Below, piece after piece: positions 35,936 to 43,872 of a stretch of DNA of 64,000 nt. A program made the translations under genes and the position numbers. The notes beneath the pieces were generated by a model. It searched no databases, was not told where the DNA came from, and saw only the letters and a program-made list of their open reading frames with translations. The stretch's first letter is position 1. Each line of letters begins with the position of its first letter. Source of the stretch: a virus. The DNA is taken from the IMG/VR virus record IMGVR_UViG_3300027788_001769, positions 62,001 to 126,000 of that record; one strand, 5' to 3'.

Positions 35936-37486
35936 ATGTCAGTACACAAATCATATTTTAAAAAAAACAATACTTTATTGTCTTATGACAGGACTAATAC
36001 CGCTAAAAACCCAGTAACTGAGGTGTATTATGGTGGTGGGTCATCTAGAAGGGATTGTAAATTTACAGGAATACCTACAGATATTTGTGTAAATCCGGAA
36101 GGAGTAGCCTTAACTGGTTACACATCTATTCGAATAAATAACGACTATAGTAGATTTATTTTTGATTTAGATATTACTGATTTAGAAAGTAAAATATCCG
36201 ATAAGACAATAATAACTGGTTCACATGGTTGTAATAATGCATCAGCTAAACACACATTAAGAATGGTTAACACTTCTTTCTTCGATGATGAGTTACTAAA
36301 CACTGTTACATCTAAGAATAAAAGAAGAGCTAGTTCATTTGATTTGGTTTTATTTAAAATACCGACTGGTACTACATGGAGTGAGGGTGTTGGTTATGAC
36401 TACACTAATATGTCAAGTGATTTTGTTGGTTTAGATGACAATTCTTTTTCTACTGTTCCCAGTAACTGGTACTCCGCTACCACTACTTCTTCGTGGCCAT
36501 GTTTGGGAATATATAATTACACAACTTGTGTCCCAGAAATTATAGCAACTCAGACTTTTGATAATGGTAATGAGAACATAGCATTTGACCTTACAAGTGA
36601 AATGAATGAGGTGTTGTCTGGTAGTAAAAATATGAGTGGGTATGGTGTTGCTTTTGTGGAACAATTAGAAAGGTTGACTGGTTTAACAGAAAGTTACTCC
36701 GTAGGTTTCTTCACTAAGTACACACAGACATTTTTTGAACCTTATCTTGAAACTAATTATGATGATTATATTTTAGATGATAGAGATTTTTTCTATGAAG
36801 GAAAAAGTAACTGTCTTTATTTATATGTGAATAAAGGTGGTGTACCAACAAATTTAGATAACTTTCCTACCGCACAAATCTACGATAACTCTGGTACGGT
36901 TTTATATACTATCACAGCATCCCAGGTAACGAAAGGTGTTTACTGTGCATGTTTTACCATAGCGTGTGACGAATATGTTGCTCCTTGTATGTTTAAAGAT
37001 AGGTGGTCTAATTTATCTATTAATGGAAATTGTCAATCTGACGTAACCAATAAAGTCACATTAAAATCTAACTCTGATTATTTTAATATAGGTACTAACG
37101 CTGGATTACCAAAACATTATGGGTATTCTATATCTGGAATTAAAATGGACGAAAAAATCGTAAATGGGGACATTAGAAAAGTTATAGTTTCTGCTAGACA
37201 ACAATATACCACTAATTTTCCAGTAGCTTTAGATTTAATACAGTATAGGATATACGTTAAACAAGGTACTACACAAGTAGAAACTCAAGAATGGACAAAA
37301 GTAAATATAGCTCACAACCAAAATTACTTTGTTGTTGACACAGGTGATATGGTACCCAATGAGTACTTTATAGATATTCAAGCCATATCTAATCTAGAAA
37401 AAAACACTTACTTTGAGACGGTAAAATTCCAAGTTGTAAATCAAGCTAACTATTTTGGCAATCCACCATCTGACTATAGACAATAA
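35936..37486 (+). CDS. Virion structural protein (tail or baseplate)
   Basis: A 516-residue beta-rich protein with scattered cysteines (RRDCKF, ICVNPEG, CACFTIACDEYVAPC). It begins MSVHKSYFKKNNTLLSYDRTN. A central phrase FFTKYTQTFFEPYLETNYDDY looks like the surface-strand region of phage adhesin or collar proteins. No catalytic motif. Position after the OB-fold protein and its own late element suggest a structural, possibly appendage role. The identity is not certain. Confidence 0.6.
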   Translation: MSVHKSYFKKNNTLLSYDRTNTAKNPVTEVYYGGGSSRRDCKFTGIPTDICVNPEGVALTGYTSIRINNDYSRFIFDLDITDLESKISDKTIITGSHGCNNASAKHTLRMVNTSFFDDELLNTVTSKNKRRASSFDLVLFKIPTGTTWSEGVGYDYTNMSSDFVGLDDNSFSTVPSNWYSATTTSSWPCLGIYNYTTCVPEIIATQTFDNGNENIAFDLTSEMNEVLSGSKNMSGYGVAFVEQLERLTGLTESYSVGFFTKYTQTFFEPYLETNYDDYILDDRDFFYEGKSNCLYLYVNKGGVPTNLDNFPTAQIYDNSGTVLYTITASQVTKGVYCACFTIACDEYVAPCMFKDRWSNLSINGNCQSDVTNKVTLKSNSDYFNIGTNAGLPKHYGYSISGIKMDEKIVNGDIRKVIVSARQQYTTNFPVALDLIQYRIYVKQGTTQVETQEWTKVNIAHNQNYFVVDTGDMVPNEYFIDIQAISNLEKNTYFETVKFQVVNQANYFGNPPSDYRQ

Positions 37487-37522
37487 TTTCACAATTATTT
37501 AACAATAACATAACATACTTTT

Positions 37523-37540
37523 AAGTAACATAAGTTACTT
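37523..37540. repeat. Inverted repeat AAGTAAC-ATAA-GTTACTT
   Basis: Seven-base arms AAGTAAC and GTTACTT separated by ATAA, just before the microprotein start at 37547. It could be an operator or a weak hairpin in the leader. A related sequence (ATAAGTTACT) also occurs in the 21007-21082 gap. Confidence 0.5.
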
Positions 37541-37546
37541 ATTAGT

Positions 37547-37630
37547 ATGGATACACTACAACCAAAAATAGACGTTAGCCCAATTATATACGTTATATTA
37601 ATGATTGCCGTATTCTGTCTTTCTATTTAG
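37547..37630 (+). CDS. 27-residue membrane microprotein (candidate)
   Basis: A small open frame ATG-TAG encodes 27 residues: a polar head (MDTLQPKIDVSP) followed by a hydrophobic stretch IIYVILMIAVFCLSI ending at the stop, enough for one membrane helix. It has no Shine-Dalgarno, but neither do most genes here. It lies in the otherwise gene-free 37487-37790 gap, between an inverted repeat (37523-37540) and the hairpins at 37637-37692. Coding status is unproven; a short frame can arise by chance. Confidence 0.4.
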   Translation: MDTLQPKIDVSPIIYVILMIAVFCLSI

Positions 37631-37636
37631 GGTGAC

Positions 37637-37692
37637 CCGATTAATCTTATTAATCGGTTCAAACCACACTCACTCCCTATGTTTGAACAACC
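37637..37692 (+). ncRNA. Structured intergenic segment (two overlapping hairpins)
   Basis: Hairpin A: CCGATTAAT / ATTAATCGG (37637-37645 with 37649-37657), 9-bp perfect stem, 3-nt loop. Hairpin B: GGTTCAAAC (37656-37664) with GTTTGAAC-a-ACC (37681-37692), a long stem with one bulge and a 16-nt loop. The two stems share GG at 37656-37657, so they compete at that step. No T-run follows, so it is not a simple terminator. A regulatory leader, small RNA or binding site is possible. Confidence 0.45.
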
Positions 37693-37755
37693 TAGTATTT
37701 CTCGGTAGTGTTCATTTAATTACTCTTTTTTTATGTAAAAAAAACCTAATTTAAC

Positions 37756-37786
37756 TTGGTGGAACCAATATATTTTATTATCTTTG
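37756..37786 (+). promoter_or_regulatory. Bacteroidota-type promoter (TTG-N20-TAnnTTTG)
   Basis: TTG at 37756-37758, a 20-bp spacer, then TATCTTTG at 37779-37786, a full match to the Bacteroidota -33/-7 consensus. Start of transcription would fall about 37790, so the mRNA would begin at or within a base or two of the ATG at 37791. It likely drives the operon 37791-40468. Confidence 0.75.
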
Positions 37787-37790
37787 TAGT

Positions 37791-38261
37791 ATGAAAAAAT
37801 TACCTATAAAAATACAACGAATAATAAAGAAAAAAACATTCAAATTAAATACTCTGGCAGGTAATCGTTCTTGGAGGGGTGGTTTAAAAATTGATTACCG
37901 TATAACAATGGTTAAAGCGGATGGTGAACACCAGGATTTTTGTACACCACTTACCAATAGCTATGCTCCTGTTACGGTAAATATAAAGGTTAAGGGTCAG
38001 GTAGAGACTAGAGGTGATATAGGTGTATATTCAAAAATACTAAGGGAAATTTCTGAAGTTACAAAAACAAAAATAAGTTACTGGGGTGGTTATGATACAA
38101 AATACGATTATGTTTGGGGTCGCCAAGTAAACAAAGCAGTTCGTAAAGAGATTCGTTATAGAGCAATTAATGATGTGGTAAACTTTCTAAAGTTAGTGGG
38201 CATACAAACTGAAAGATGGTCTGATGGGATTTCAATAGGTACCATAACATGGGAAAAATAA
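37791..38261 (+). CDS. Hypothetical protein from a leaderless-type start
   Basis: A 156-residue basic protein, probably the first gene of a host-promoter operon. It begins MKKLPIKIQRIIKKKTFK and has alternating strands (YRITMVKADGEHQDF, VTVNIKVKGQVETRGD) and a helical segment near the C-terminus. No known domain. Its promoter and translation start nearly coincide, so it may be translated from a leaderless message. Early expression is inferred from the host-type promoter. Function unknown. Confidence 0.65.
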   Translation: MKKLPIKIQRIIKKKTFKLNTLAGNRSWRGGLKIDYRITMVKADGEHQDFCTPLTNSYAPVTVNIKVKGQVETRGDIGVYSKILREISEVTKTKISYWGGYDTKYDYVWGRQVNKAVRKEIRYRAINDVVNFLKLVGIQTERWSDGISIGTITWEK

Positions 38262-38314
38262 ATAAATAAGATAAAAGAGAAAAGACCTACTCACTAATTA
38301 TAGGCGTTAAAGAG

Positions 38315-38842
38315 ATGGATAGATTAGATACGACAACAAGATTATTTATAGGATATTTAATATTCTTATCCCTTATATTGGGGTGTAGTGTGGTAAATGG
38401 ACAAGACACAACCGCCAGTGTTCACCAGCAAACACATAACTTAACCACCAACATGTTTGGTGTTGAGTTTGGGGCACCAATTATGGGTCGAGGTGTGGTC
38501 AATCCAAATGTCACAATACCACAAAGAATATCATCAGAATACCACATTGTTCATTATCTATCTGTAGGTTATTCATTTTTAGAGGAAAAAAAAGATGAGT
38601 ACCTATTTTCATACGGTATTGGAATACCATTAAAAGTATTGGATAAAGGAACTTTTTATGGGTATTTTATCGACGCTTATCACTACAGACCTGATTTAAT
38701 TGTTGTAGACCCCACTAAAAATAGAGACTTTAGACAAAGAAGAATTAGGATTGCGTATAGAACAAACAAGTTAGAGTTCTCAACAACTTACACATTGAGG
38801 TATTCGGTAATCTTAGGCATTTCATATTCATTTAACAAATAA
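38315..38842 (+). CDS. Secreted or lipoprotein with beta-barrel-like repeats
   Basis: A 175-residue protein with an N-terminal export signal: hydrophobic residues 10-23 (LFIGYLIFLSLILG), then C24 at a lipobox-like LILGC; cleavage at NGQ (30) is the alternative. The rest is amphipathic strands with aromatic girdles (YLFSYGIGIP, GTFYGYFIDAYHY, FSTTYTLRYSVILGISYSFNK), ending in an aromatic strand as outer-membrane beta barrels do. I infer an outer-membrane or periplasmic protein, possibly altering the infected cell surface. No family is recognised. It lies in the host-promoter operon. Confidence 0.6.
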   Translation: MDRLDTTTRLFIGYLIFLSLILGCSVVNGQDTTASVHQQTHNLTTNMFGVEFGAPIMGRGVVNPNVTIPQRISSEYHIVHYLSVGYSFLEEKKDEYLFSYGIGIPLKVLDKGTFYGYFIDAYHYRPDLIVVDPTKNRDFRQRRIRIAYRTNKLEFSTTYTLRYSVILGISYSFNK

Positions 38843-38847
38843 TAGTC

Positions 38848-39003
38848 ATGGGAGAGATAGACCAAATGTTAAAACAATGGATGCCAGTAAACACTGTTAT
38901 TAGGAAACAACTAAGAGAGTTAATCGTTAAAGAGATAGAAAAAGAAAGGACCAAAGAAAGGGTAAAAATATTAACCTGGGAACACCAATTAAAAAATAAA
39001 TAA
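38848..39003 (+). CDS. 51-residue charged helical protein
   Basis: An open frame of 51 codons between the secreted protein and the ligase, with 5- and 4-base gaps. The product (MGEIDQMLKQWMPV, then Lys/Glu-rich helix ELIVKEIEKERTKE) looks like one charged helix. Tight packing supports it as a real gene. Function unknown; it may be a partner of the neighbouring ligase. Confidence 0.6.
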   Translation: MGEIDQMLKQWMPVNTVIRKQLRELIVKEIEKERTKERVKILTWEHQLKNK

Positions 39004-39007
39004 TAAG

Positions 39008-40306
39008 ATGAATGATTTAAAAAGAATACGAGAATTTGTAAGTAGATTAAAATCCACTAACGCAACTAATAATAAGATTGATATTATTAAAGAGTATAAG
39101 GAAGACCAGGTTATTAAGGAGGTGTTAAAGTATACTTACTCACCATTCAAACAATATCACGTCACTAGTAAAAACTGTAAAAAGAATTCAGATTTAATAA
39201 AATACGGATACACCAACTTATTTTGTTTGTTACGTGACCTAAACAGTAGATTACTTACCGGACATGAAGCAATAAGCTATGTTAATGGTTATGTGGAAGC
39301 TAATAAGAAATATGAAGACCTTATCTATTGTGTGGTAGATAAAAACTTAAAGACAAGAACAGGAGCAGACCTAATAAACAAAGCAATACCTAAATGCGTA
39401 CCAACTTTTAAAGTAGCGTTAGCTAACTCTTATGATAAACAAAAGGGTAAAGTTAATTTTGACACACAAACATGGTTTGCCTCACATAAGTTAGATGGGG
39501 TTAGATGTTTAGCTATAGTAGACGACAACGGAGTGTGTAATTTCTTCTCAAGACAAGGTAAGACATTCGATACTTTAGATGTACTTAAAAATGAAATAGA
39601 GAGTCTAAACTTATGTAATATGGTATTTGATGGTGAAGTGTGTGTGGTTGATGAGAATGGAACAGAGGACTTCCAAGGTATCATGAAGGAAATTAAAAGA
39701 AAGGACCATACCATTGAAAATCCTAAATACAAAATATTTGATTACCTTATGTTGTCAGAGTTCGATACCCAAGTAAGTAAACGTAGTCTGAGTGATAGAT
39801 TAGGTAAGTTTAATATGGTATATAATACGTTCAACGAACAATTAAACTGTATTGACCTATTGGAACAATGGAAGGTAGAGTCCGAAGAGCATTTCCAAGA
39901 GTTAGCAGAACTGGCAACAAAGAATAACTGGGAAGGTTTAATCTTACGTAAAGATTGTGAGTATAAAGGTAAAAGAAGTAATGACCTTCTTAAGGTTAAA
40001 AAATTCTTTGACGAAGAGTATGTTGTAAAGTCTATAGAAACTTCTACACATAGAATTATTGTAGACGGATTAGAAGTTGAAGAAGAGATGTTAAGTAATG
40101 TTGTAATAGAACACAAAGGTTGTGATGTTGGTGTTGGTTCTGGTTTCGACCAATCAGAAAGAAGAAAATATTTCAAGAACCCAGAACTTATAATTGGTAA
40201 AACAATTACAGTACAATACTTTGAAGAGACACTTAACCAGGATGGTTGTCACTCATTAAGATTTCCAGTAGTAAAACATGTATATGAAAATGGAAGAAAT
40301 GTTTAA
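39008..40306 (+). CDS. ATP-dependent DNA ligase
   Basis: A 432-residue nucleotidyltransferase-type ligase that seals nicks. Motif I is SHKLDGVR (adenylated Lys K161), then FSRQGKTF, the motif III region FDGEVCVVDENG, motif IV EGLILRKDCEYKG, and motif V LLKVKKFFDEEYVVK. The C-terminal OB-fold is present. It has a 160-residue N-terminal region ahead of the catalytic core, as in T4-like ligases. It is in the operon with a host-type promoter and needs no NAD. RNA ligase is less likely from these motifs. Confidence 0.9.
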   Translation: MNDLKRIREFVSRLKSTNATNNKIDIIKEYKEDQVIKEVLKYTYSPFKQYHVTSKNCKKNSDLIKYGYTNLFCLLRDLNSRLLTGHEAISYVNGYVEANKKYEDLIYCVVDKNLKTRTGADLINKAIPKCVPTFKVALANSYDKQKGKVNFDTQTWFASHKLDGVRCLAIVDDNGVCNFFSRQGKTFDTLDVLKNEIESLNLCNMVFDGEVCVVDENGTEDFQGIMKEIKRKDHTIENPKYKIFDYLMLSEFDTQVSKRSLSDRLGKFNMVYNTFNEQLNCIDLLEQWKVESEEHFQELAELATKNNWEGLILRKDCEYKGKRSNDLLKVKKFFDEEYVVKSIETSTHRIIVDGLEVEEEMLSNVVIEHKGCDVGVGSGFDQSERRKYFKNPELIIGKTITVQYFEETLNQDGCHSLRFPVVKHVYENGRNV

Positions 40307-40321
40307 TAAAAAAATAAAAAT

Positions 40322-40468
40322 ATGAAAAAATTAACTAGTATAGATATAGTTTTAAGATTTGCGTTAGTGTTATTCACATTTATGTTGGTTATGTCCTTTA
40401 CTGGATGTGCCACAAGTGGAAGGACATATAATGTAGGTACCGGTGAATTACTACCTAAAACTAAATAA
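40322..40468 (+). CDS. Small lipoprotein
   Basis: A 48-codon gene with a type II signal peptide: basic start, hydrophobic FALVLFTFMLVMSF and the lipobox FTGC (C29), leaving a 20-residue mature tail ATSGRTYNVGTGELLPKTK. Such tiny lipoproteins include outer-membrane lysis proteins (o-spanins) and surface-exclusion proteins; neither role is shown. It is the last gene before the terminator at 40477-40505. Confidence 0.7.
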   Translation: MKKLTSIDIVLRFALVLFTFMLVMSFTGCATSGRTYNVGTGELLPKTK

Positions 40469-40476
40469 TAGCATAA

Positions 40477-40505
40477 AAAAAGAGGACGAATATCGTCCTC
40501 TTTTT
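40477..40505 (+). terminator. Bidirectional rho-independent terminator
   Basis: Stem AAAAAGAGGACGA / TCGTCCTCTTTTT (13 bp, loop ATA), with poly-A on the left and poly-T on the right, so it can end transcription from both sides. It separates the plus-strand operon from the convergent major capsid gene, whose stop is at 40527. Confidence 0.93.
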
Positions 40506-40526
40506 ATTAGTAATATACTTAACTTA

Positions 40527-42389
40527 TTATCTAAGTTCTTTGATATCGAAAGTTCTAACTCCATCAAGTTGGATAAATCCGTAGAATCTATTGTTAACCA
40601 TTTTCTTAGCGTATCTAGTCATGATACCTTTGATTGGTGCAAAGTTGAACGGGTTATACATTGTTGGTGTTAATTGTAATGGAACGTAAGGTGCGTATAC
40701 GTAACCAGTATCAAGTAAAGAAGTTCCTTTGTGTCCTACCAAACATCCGTTTGCTGGGAAGTAAGGGTCTCTATATACTGTATATCTACCACCTAAAGTA
40801 CCGATTTTTTCAATACCCATGTTATATTGGTCTTGGTCTGGAGAAGCGTTAGACACGTGGAAGTATTCTAAATCATCAAAGATTGCAGAAACTTCAGAAG
40901 AACAAACAATCCAGTTAGCCCCACCTCTCAACGTAGATTTGTGAATCTGTGCTGATAATTGGTTAATAGCTGTAATTAATGTTTGGTTCCAGTCTTTTTG
41001 AGTGTAAGGAGCTTGACCAGCTGCGAATCTCTTCCAACCGTTGTAGTCCCATCTCAATCTCCATGCTGCACCTTTTCTAAGGTCTAATAAAATTTCCCTG
41101 TCGATTTCAGCAGCAACTTCTTCAGAAAGTAAAGCTGTTAATTCAGCTTCAGCATCAATGTTGTGGAATGCAGAAACGTCTTGTGCTAATTCCGGTGACC
41201 ACTGAGCTCTTAATTTTCTTTCAGTAACAGAAACCGTTACAGAATCTAAATCAAAAGAAACTTCAGCAAGTTCCGTAGAGAATTCTAAATCTTCATATTG
41301 TCTCCATACTCCTGTAAATGTACCTGTGTTAGCGTTAAAAGCGTTACTACCAGCAACGATATCACTACCCATAAACCATCCACCCATGTAACCATCTGGT
41401 GAATCACAAGAAATACATGCTGGACATGAAGTATCTAATTCGATGTAAATTTCACCTGCAGTATCACAAAGATTATCGAACTTACCACCTGGAAGTGCGT
41501 TAGTTGTTTGAGTTCCGTAGTCTACAATACCTTTACCATATTTTTGAGTTACAACTCTAAATGGTATGTGAGTTTTGTTAGCTTCAACAGTTTTTGTAGT
41601 TGCCGTATTTGAACAACAGAAAATGTCGTCATTAGCAACAAAATAAAGTGAACCTAAGAATTCCTCAGTATCCATTTCATTACCACTTGGTCCAGATAAT
41701 TTACCAGCTCCTAATCCCCAGAAACCTCCAAGTTTAATGATAAGTCCTCTTACACCACCTTGGTTGTTAGAACCACAATTAGTGTTACCAGATACACCAG
41801 CACCGTTTTCTCCAAGTACCTCAACTAGTTCACCGTTATTGTTAGTGTTCCATGCTACAGATTTAGCAACACTTGTTACACCTGTATAAGCTCCTTTAGA
41901 CCTGTCCCATAGACCTTGTCCGTCTGCATAATATTGGTCATATAAGTCAACACTATCAAATTGAGTGTTTGAGTTACCAAATGCTCCACCTTGTGGATTA
42001 TAATGTCCTTCACCAGCTGCTAATGGTTCGTTACCTACTACACCAGCTCTTCTAGATGAAATTTTAGGTACAAAGTAGAACAATTTACCAATTGGTAAGT
42101 TCATAGCTTGTACAGAAACGATATCGTTTGCCAATAATTTAGAGAATACTCTCCTTACGATTGGAAATACTACAGTTTCAAAAGAACCTGACGCATCTGC
42201 CGATGTTGCTTCGTTTATTAAATGTGTTGCTTGATTTTCGTATAATTGAGCGATGTTCTCTCTAGTGTGACCTTTAAGTCCTTCTAGAAATCCTAACTTG
42301 TCCCATTTACCGATGGTATCTTCACGGATAACTTTAAGGTGTTTTAACCCAATGTTTCCGACCATACCTGATTCTAATAATGCTCCCAT
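40527..42389 (-). CDS. 23: Major capsid protein (T4 gp23-like)
   Basis: A 620-residue protein with the N-terminal pattern of gp23 family capsids: GKWDKLGFLEGLKGHTRENIAQLYENQA, then VVFPIVRRVFSKLLANDIV and PIGKLFYFVPKIS. The first 60 residues are a helical propeptide ending in HLINE|ATS, an I-x-E site of the type cut by the T4 gp21 protease, so the mature protein should start at residue 61. It is about 100 residues longer than T4 gp23. The last gene of the minus-strand module, following the scaffold by 34 bases, and it ends at the bidirectional terminator. Confidence 0.93.
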   Translation of the reverse strand: MGALLESGMVGNIGLKHLKVIREDTIGKWDKLGFLEGLKGHTRENIAQLYENQATHLINEATSADASGSFETVVFPIVRRVFSKLLANDIVSVQAMNLPIGKLFYFVPKISSRRAGVVGNEPLAAGEGHYNPQGGAFGNSNTQFDSVDLYDQYYADGQGLWDRSKGAYTGVTSVAKSVAWNTNNNGELVEVLGENGAGVSGNTNCGSNNQGGVRGLIIKLGGFWGLGAGKLSGPSGNEMDTEEFLGSLYFVANDDIFCCSNTATTKTVEANKTHIPFRVVTQKYGKGIVDYGTQTTNALPGGKFDNLCDTAGEIYIELDTSCPACISCDSPDGYMGGWFMGSDIVAGSNAFNANTGTFTGVWRQYEDLEFSTELAEVSFDLDSVTVSVTERKLRAQWSPELAQDVSAFHNIDAEAELTALLSEEVAAEIDREILLDLRKGAAWRLRWDYNGWKRFAAGQAPYTQKDWNQTLITAINQLSAQIHKSTLRGGANWIVCSSEVSAIFDDLEYFHVSNASPDQDQYNMGIEKIGTLGGRYTVYRDPYFPANGCLVGHKGTSLLDTGYVYAPYVPLQLTPTMYNPFNFAPIKGIMTRYAKKMVNNRFYGFIQLDGVRTFDIKELR

Positions 42390-42423
42390 AATTTGTTATT
42401 TTTTTTTTTGGTTGTTTATTTTA

Positions 42424-43773
42424 TTATAATTTAGCCATTATATCTTTCATTCTCGCAATTTGTGGATTAACATACGTTTTCGATTCAATCAAATTCGTAG
42501 AAGACCCCTTCTTTGGAGATTTAGAAATGGTTTTTTGAATTGATTCAGTAATAGACTTAGTCTTAACTGACAATTCACTGTTTAGCTGTTTGTAAAGACC
42601 TTTACTTTCATTTAAAGTCTCAACATTATCAAAACGTCTTAAAACATTAATTTTTTCTTGTTTTGACGTTGTATGTTCAGTAAATAATTTTGTAGAGTAA
42701 GCTAGATTAGCGTTAAACACAGCTACCTCATTAATTTTATCTCTAAACATCGTCAAAGCTTTTTTATAATCTTTGTTTTTGTTTTTATAATTTTGATTTT
42801 CATTTTTCAAAGACTCAAGAACTAATTCTTGTTTTTTTAATCTTTTATTTAAAGTTGCTACAGACTCTCTAAGGTTTCTATTATTAGTGACTGGTTTGTA
42901 TGATTGTCCCTTTGGTGCGTAACCATTAGAACCTCTTCTACCAAAACCTAAAGTACGAGATGCTTCTTTATAGTCTTTACGACTTCTAGATTCATCTCCT
43001 TTATTACCACCATATTTAGCTCTCTCAGAATAATCTCTTTTACTCCTGGATTCGTCTCCTTTGTTACCCCCGTATTTAGCTCTCTCAGAATAATCTCTTT
43101 TACTTCGAGATTCGTCTCCTTTGTTGCCTCCATACTTTGCTGTTTCAGAGTAATCTTTTTTACTTTTAGATTCGTCTCCTTTGTTTCCACCATAAGGTTG
43201 GTCTTCATCCATCTCAATTTCATAGATTGTTTCGTCGTCCATTTCTTCCATTTCCATGTCGTCCATTTCCATAACATCTATATCGTCATCCATAGTTTCC
43301 CCCATCTCCTCATCAGTTTCGTTCATTTCAACTCTGTATTCGGTACCCGCTTCTTGGTCTTCAATATTAATAGTGTTGTCATCTTGTGTGACAATAACAC
43401 CATCATCTGAACCCATAGCTTTGAATACTTTCATTACTTCGTCGTCTGATGCACCCGTTAAATCAAGAGTGTCTTCAAAGTCATCCATCATACCGATAGA
43501 TACCATTTCATCTTCTGAATCAGGTTCCCCAACTTCATCATCCATATCCAACATATCTTCTACGTCTTCCATGTCTAAATCTTCTAAGTCGTCAACCTCT
43601 TCTTCATCGTTTATTTCTAAATCTTCTACGTCTTCTTGTAGTGATTCTTTTACTAACTCCTCAATTTCTTGTTTCATAGTTGAAGCAAGTATTTCTTTTG
43701 CATTAGATTTAACAGCTTCTTCTAGCTGTTTAGCCTCTAGGAGGGCTTGTTCAAGAACTGAATTTTTTGCCAT
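42424..43773 (-). CDS. 22: Prohead scaffolding protein (T4 gp22-like)
   Basis: A 449-residue protein lying between the prohead protease and major capsid genes, exactly where T4 has gene 22. The N-terminal 200 residues are extremely acidic (runs of Asp, Glu and Met), then come four 20-residue repeats (see 42961-43200), then a basic, helical C-terminal 150 residues with coiled-coil character. Scaffold proteins of this type are cut to peptides by the gp21 protease; several L/I-x-E sites are present. Assignment rests on position and composition more than on similarity. Confidence 0.75.
   Translation of the reverse strand: MAKNSVLEQALLEAKQLEEAVKSNAKEILASTMKQEIEELVKESLQEDVEDLEINDEEEVDDLEDLDMEDVEDMLDMDDEVGEPDSEDEMVSIGMMDDFEDTLDLTGASDDEVMKVFKAMGSDDGVIVTQDDNTINIEDQEAGTEYRVEMNETDEEMGETMDDDIDVMEMDDMEMEEMDDETIYEIEMDEDQPYGGNKGDESKSKKDYSETAKYGGNKGDESRSKRDYSERAKYGGNKGDESRSKRDYSERAKYGGNKGDESRSRKDYKEASRTLGFGRRGSNGYAPKGQSYKPVTNNRNLRESVATLNKRLKKQELVLESLKNENQNYKNKNKDYKKALTMFRDKINEVAVFNANLAYSTKLFTEHTTSKQEKINVLRRFDNVETLNESKGLYKQLNSELSVKTKSITESIQKTISKSPKKGSSTNLIESKTYVNPQIARMKDIMAKL
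42961..43200 (-). repeat. Four tandem 60-bp coding repeats in the scaffold gene
   Basis: Four consecutive 60-bp units encode YGGNKGDESRSKRDYSERAK-type repeats (20 residues each). The amino-acid pattern (YGGNKGDES, then SKRDYSE) is nearly constant while third-codon bases differ between units, so selection on the protein rather than recent copying explains their upkeep. Confidence 0.9.
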
Positions 43774-43815
43774 ATTTTTTGTATTAGCTAATTTTTTCTG
43801 TGTTTATTATACTCC

Positions 43816-43823
43816 AATAAATA
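43816..43823 (-). promoter_or_regulatory. Candidate late-gene element TATTTATT
   Basis: TATTTATT on the minus strand, 42 nt before the scaffold ATG at 43773; a one-base variant of TATTTATA. It is further from the start codon than most copies. Confidence 0.3.
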
Positions 43824-43872
43824 TATTATTTAAGTAAAAAAGTCTTTTTATTATTTTATAAAAAAGAATTTT

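Noticed and set aside
37650-37700. tRNA-like GGTTCAAACC in the 37.6 kb gap
   Set aside because: It looks like a T-loop, but no acceptor stem, anticodon arm or D-arm can be drawn; it is better explained by the two hairpins.
42961-43200. Regular 60-bp repeats that could suggest a CRISPR array
   Set aside because: There are no spacers; the repeats are contiguous and in frame within the scaffold gene.
43256-43837. A Ser-rich plus-strand frame of 193 codons opposite the scaffold gene
   Set aside because: The serine runs are the antisense reading of Asp/Glu codons in the acidic scaffold; not a real gene.
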